From Verrucomicrobiales bacterium (lineage in GTDB: Bacteria; Verrucomicrobiota; Verrucomicrobiia; Verrucomicrobiales; DEV007), in assembly GCA_002708885.1 (NCBI GenBank), contig PAPL01000061.1:1-7051 (forward strand): DNA of 7,051 nt. The letters run 5' to 3'. A program made the position numbers and the translations under genes. Below, piece after piece: positions 6,026-7,051 of this stretch; positions within the stretch are counted from its first letter, which is position 1, and the number at the start of each line of letters is the position of its first letter. The notes beneath the pieces are model-generated. The model was not told the origin of the DNA, made no database searches, and worked only from the letters and a program-made list of their open reading frames with translations.

Positions 6026-7051
6026 CTATTCCTTAACAACCCTATAAAACCGATTCTTGCTCTTATCGTCCGAAATTAAATGATCGTGAACGGTCAGTTC
6101 TCCCTGCGATTCTATACCATCATCAATCTCCTGCCAGGATCTCATGTCAATTGAGCTTTGTAGCGTATAAAATGAATCAGGAGAAGATGCCCAGGTAATA
6201 GAAACTTTTCCCGACGCAAAGTCATAACTAAAATCAAGGATCCTCAAAGAAGGCCCTGAACTTGGTATGACAAAAAATTGATCCCCTTCATAATTATTAA
6301 GATCTATTGTTTTTAATGAAGAGTCCTGAATGAAATCCCCTTGCCCATTAGTTCCTAAGTTGCGAGTCCATTCAGGCATTGCTCCTAAAAACTGATTCGA
6401 AAGATAGTCGTGACCATGCCCATTTATCATTACACATATTTTAATTTCCCCTTTCGGTGATCCTATTAGGTTCAATGGGATTGCTAGCTCTGATCCGGTC
6501 CTGACAAGAGCCGCATTCTCCCGGTTCGCTGATTGGCCCTGATTAGAGCCAATCCCCAAAGAATTTGTATTATCAAAACCAAGGACCATACCATTCGAAG
6601 CCTCAAATGGACCGGTCTTACCTAAGCCGACAGGATCGAACCGCCCAACTAATGATCCTTTTCCCCGGGCCCCTAATTCCGTAAAGTCCAGATCGAGCTG
6701 AGTACCATTAAAGCCATGCCTCAATATCACCAAATAGTCTGCAGAAAAACCGGAATCAAAGGTGAACCCATCAAATTTTGCTGCCCAGTTATCGTTGTTT
6801 GGATTCTGGCTTGCGATTATCTGATTCTGGCCCCCAGATTTTGAATCAATAAAGATTTCAAGTTTATTAAAATTCGGCTCCAAGTTACCCGTAAGCATCA
6901 AATGTAGCCTCCCTTCTGAAACAAGGGCATAAGCCGCATTAAGCTCACTCCCGGGATCACCAAACCCGGTCTGTATGTTTTGAACGGCCACTGGATCTCC
7001 GTAACTCTCATCCCGAGCACCATCAACTTCTATGCCATAGACAAGCGAATG
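6026..7051 (-). CDS. Secreted protein of unknown function with C-terminal beta module, 5'-truncated by window edge
   Basis: The minus-strand frame is open from base 7051 to TAG at 6028-6026, giving 341 visible residues. A GTG at 6991-6989 could be mistaken for the start, but the frame continues upstream without a stop (HSLVYGIEVDGARDESYGDP) and reads as one domain with what follows (IxVDGxxDxxYGxP), so the gene begins off the window. The main domain contains SELNAAYALVSEGRLHLMLTGN, then NKLEIFIDSKSGGQN and INGHGHDYLSNQFLGAMPEW; I recall similar repeats in exported verrucomicrobial and planctomycete proteins but know no function for it. The last 75 residues (bases 6029-6253) are a beta module (GKVSITW, FYTLQSS, MRSW, FYRVV) typical of the ends of verrucomicrobial secreted proteins. 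No PEP-CTERM anchor or other sorting tail follows. There are no membrane segments, and Asn, Gly, Ser and Asp are frequent, which fits an extracellular location. The gene converges on the dikinase-like gene with 15 bases between stop codons. Confidence 0.85.
   Translation of the reverse strand, partial: HSLVYGIEVDGARDESYGDPVAVQNIQTGFGDPGSELNAAYALVSEGRLHLMLTGNLEPNFNKLEIFIDSKSGGQNQIIASQNPNNDNWAAKFDGFTFDSGFSADYLVILRHGFNGTQLDLDFTELGARGKGSLVGRFDPVGLGKTGPFEASNGMVLGFDNTNSLGIGSNQGQSANRENAALVRTGSELAIPLNLIGSPKGEIKICVMINGHGHDYLSNQFLGAMPEWTRNLGTNGQGDFIQDSSLKTIDLNNYEGDQFFVIPSSGPSLRILDFSYDFASGKVSITWASSPDSFYTLQSSIDMRSWQEIDDGIESQGELTVHDHLISDDKSKNRFYRVVKE

Noticed and set aside
6011..6036. Possible bidirectional terminator between the convergent genes
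   Set aside because: Only a 5-base AT-rich stem (TTAAG 6018-6022 with CTTAA 6032-6036) is present, with no GC-rich stem or T-run.

Overview
The window reads like a chromosome segment from a PVC-group bacterium, most likely Verrucomicrobiota (inferred from protein types, not from a marker gene). The clues are a Gfo/Idh/MocA oxidoreductase of the PVC type, a Planctomycete-type cytochrome c domain (CxxCH...MPP) fused to a SUMF1/FGE-like domain, and secreted proteins carrying the beta module and DTDGDG calcium-loop linker common in verrucomicrobial exported proteins. Strong Shine-Dalgarno sequences are rare. There are no RNA genes, insertion sequences, CRISPR arrays or long repeats.

Layout: (1) bases 1-1194, plus strand, the 3' part of a Gfo/Idh/MocA oxidoreductase whose start lies off the left edge. 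(2) After 29 bases, 1224-2693, an exported monohaem cytochrome c domain joined to a SUMF1-fold domain, with the collapsed remnant of a second cytochrome domain between them. (3) Overlapping it by 17 bases, 2677-3693, ApbE, the FAD:protein FMN transferase. (4) After 61 bases, 3755-6010, a secreted protein with a beta module, a calcium-loop linker, a family-specific central region, a swivelling phosphohistidine-like domain and a C-terminal PPDK/PEP-synthase-type ATP-grasp. (5) Convergent, 6026-7051 minus strand, the 3' part of a secreted protein ending in a beta module resembling the one at the start of gene 4. Coding density is very high: no gap exceeds 61 bases.

Genes 1-3 are tightly packed and probably co-transcribed; gene 4 may be in the same unit or have its own promoter in the 61-base gap. 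Genes 2, 3 and 4 each carry an export signal, so their shared theme is extracytoplasmic chemistry: a haem domain, a flavin-attaching enzyme and a dikinase-like protein. No flavinylation substrate and no sulfatase is encoded here, so a joint pathway is not demonstrated. The most notable object is gene 4. Its His-domain-then-ATP-grasp order matches plant glucan, water dikinases rather than PPDK or PEP synthase, its ATP-site residues look intact, and yet it has a signal peptide.
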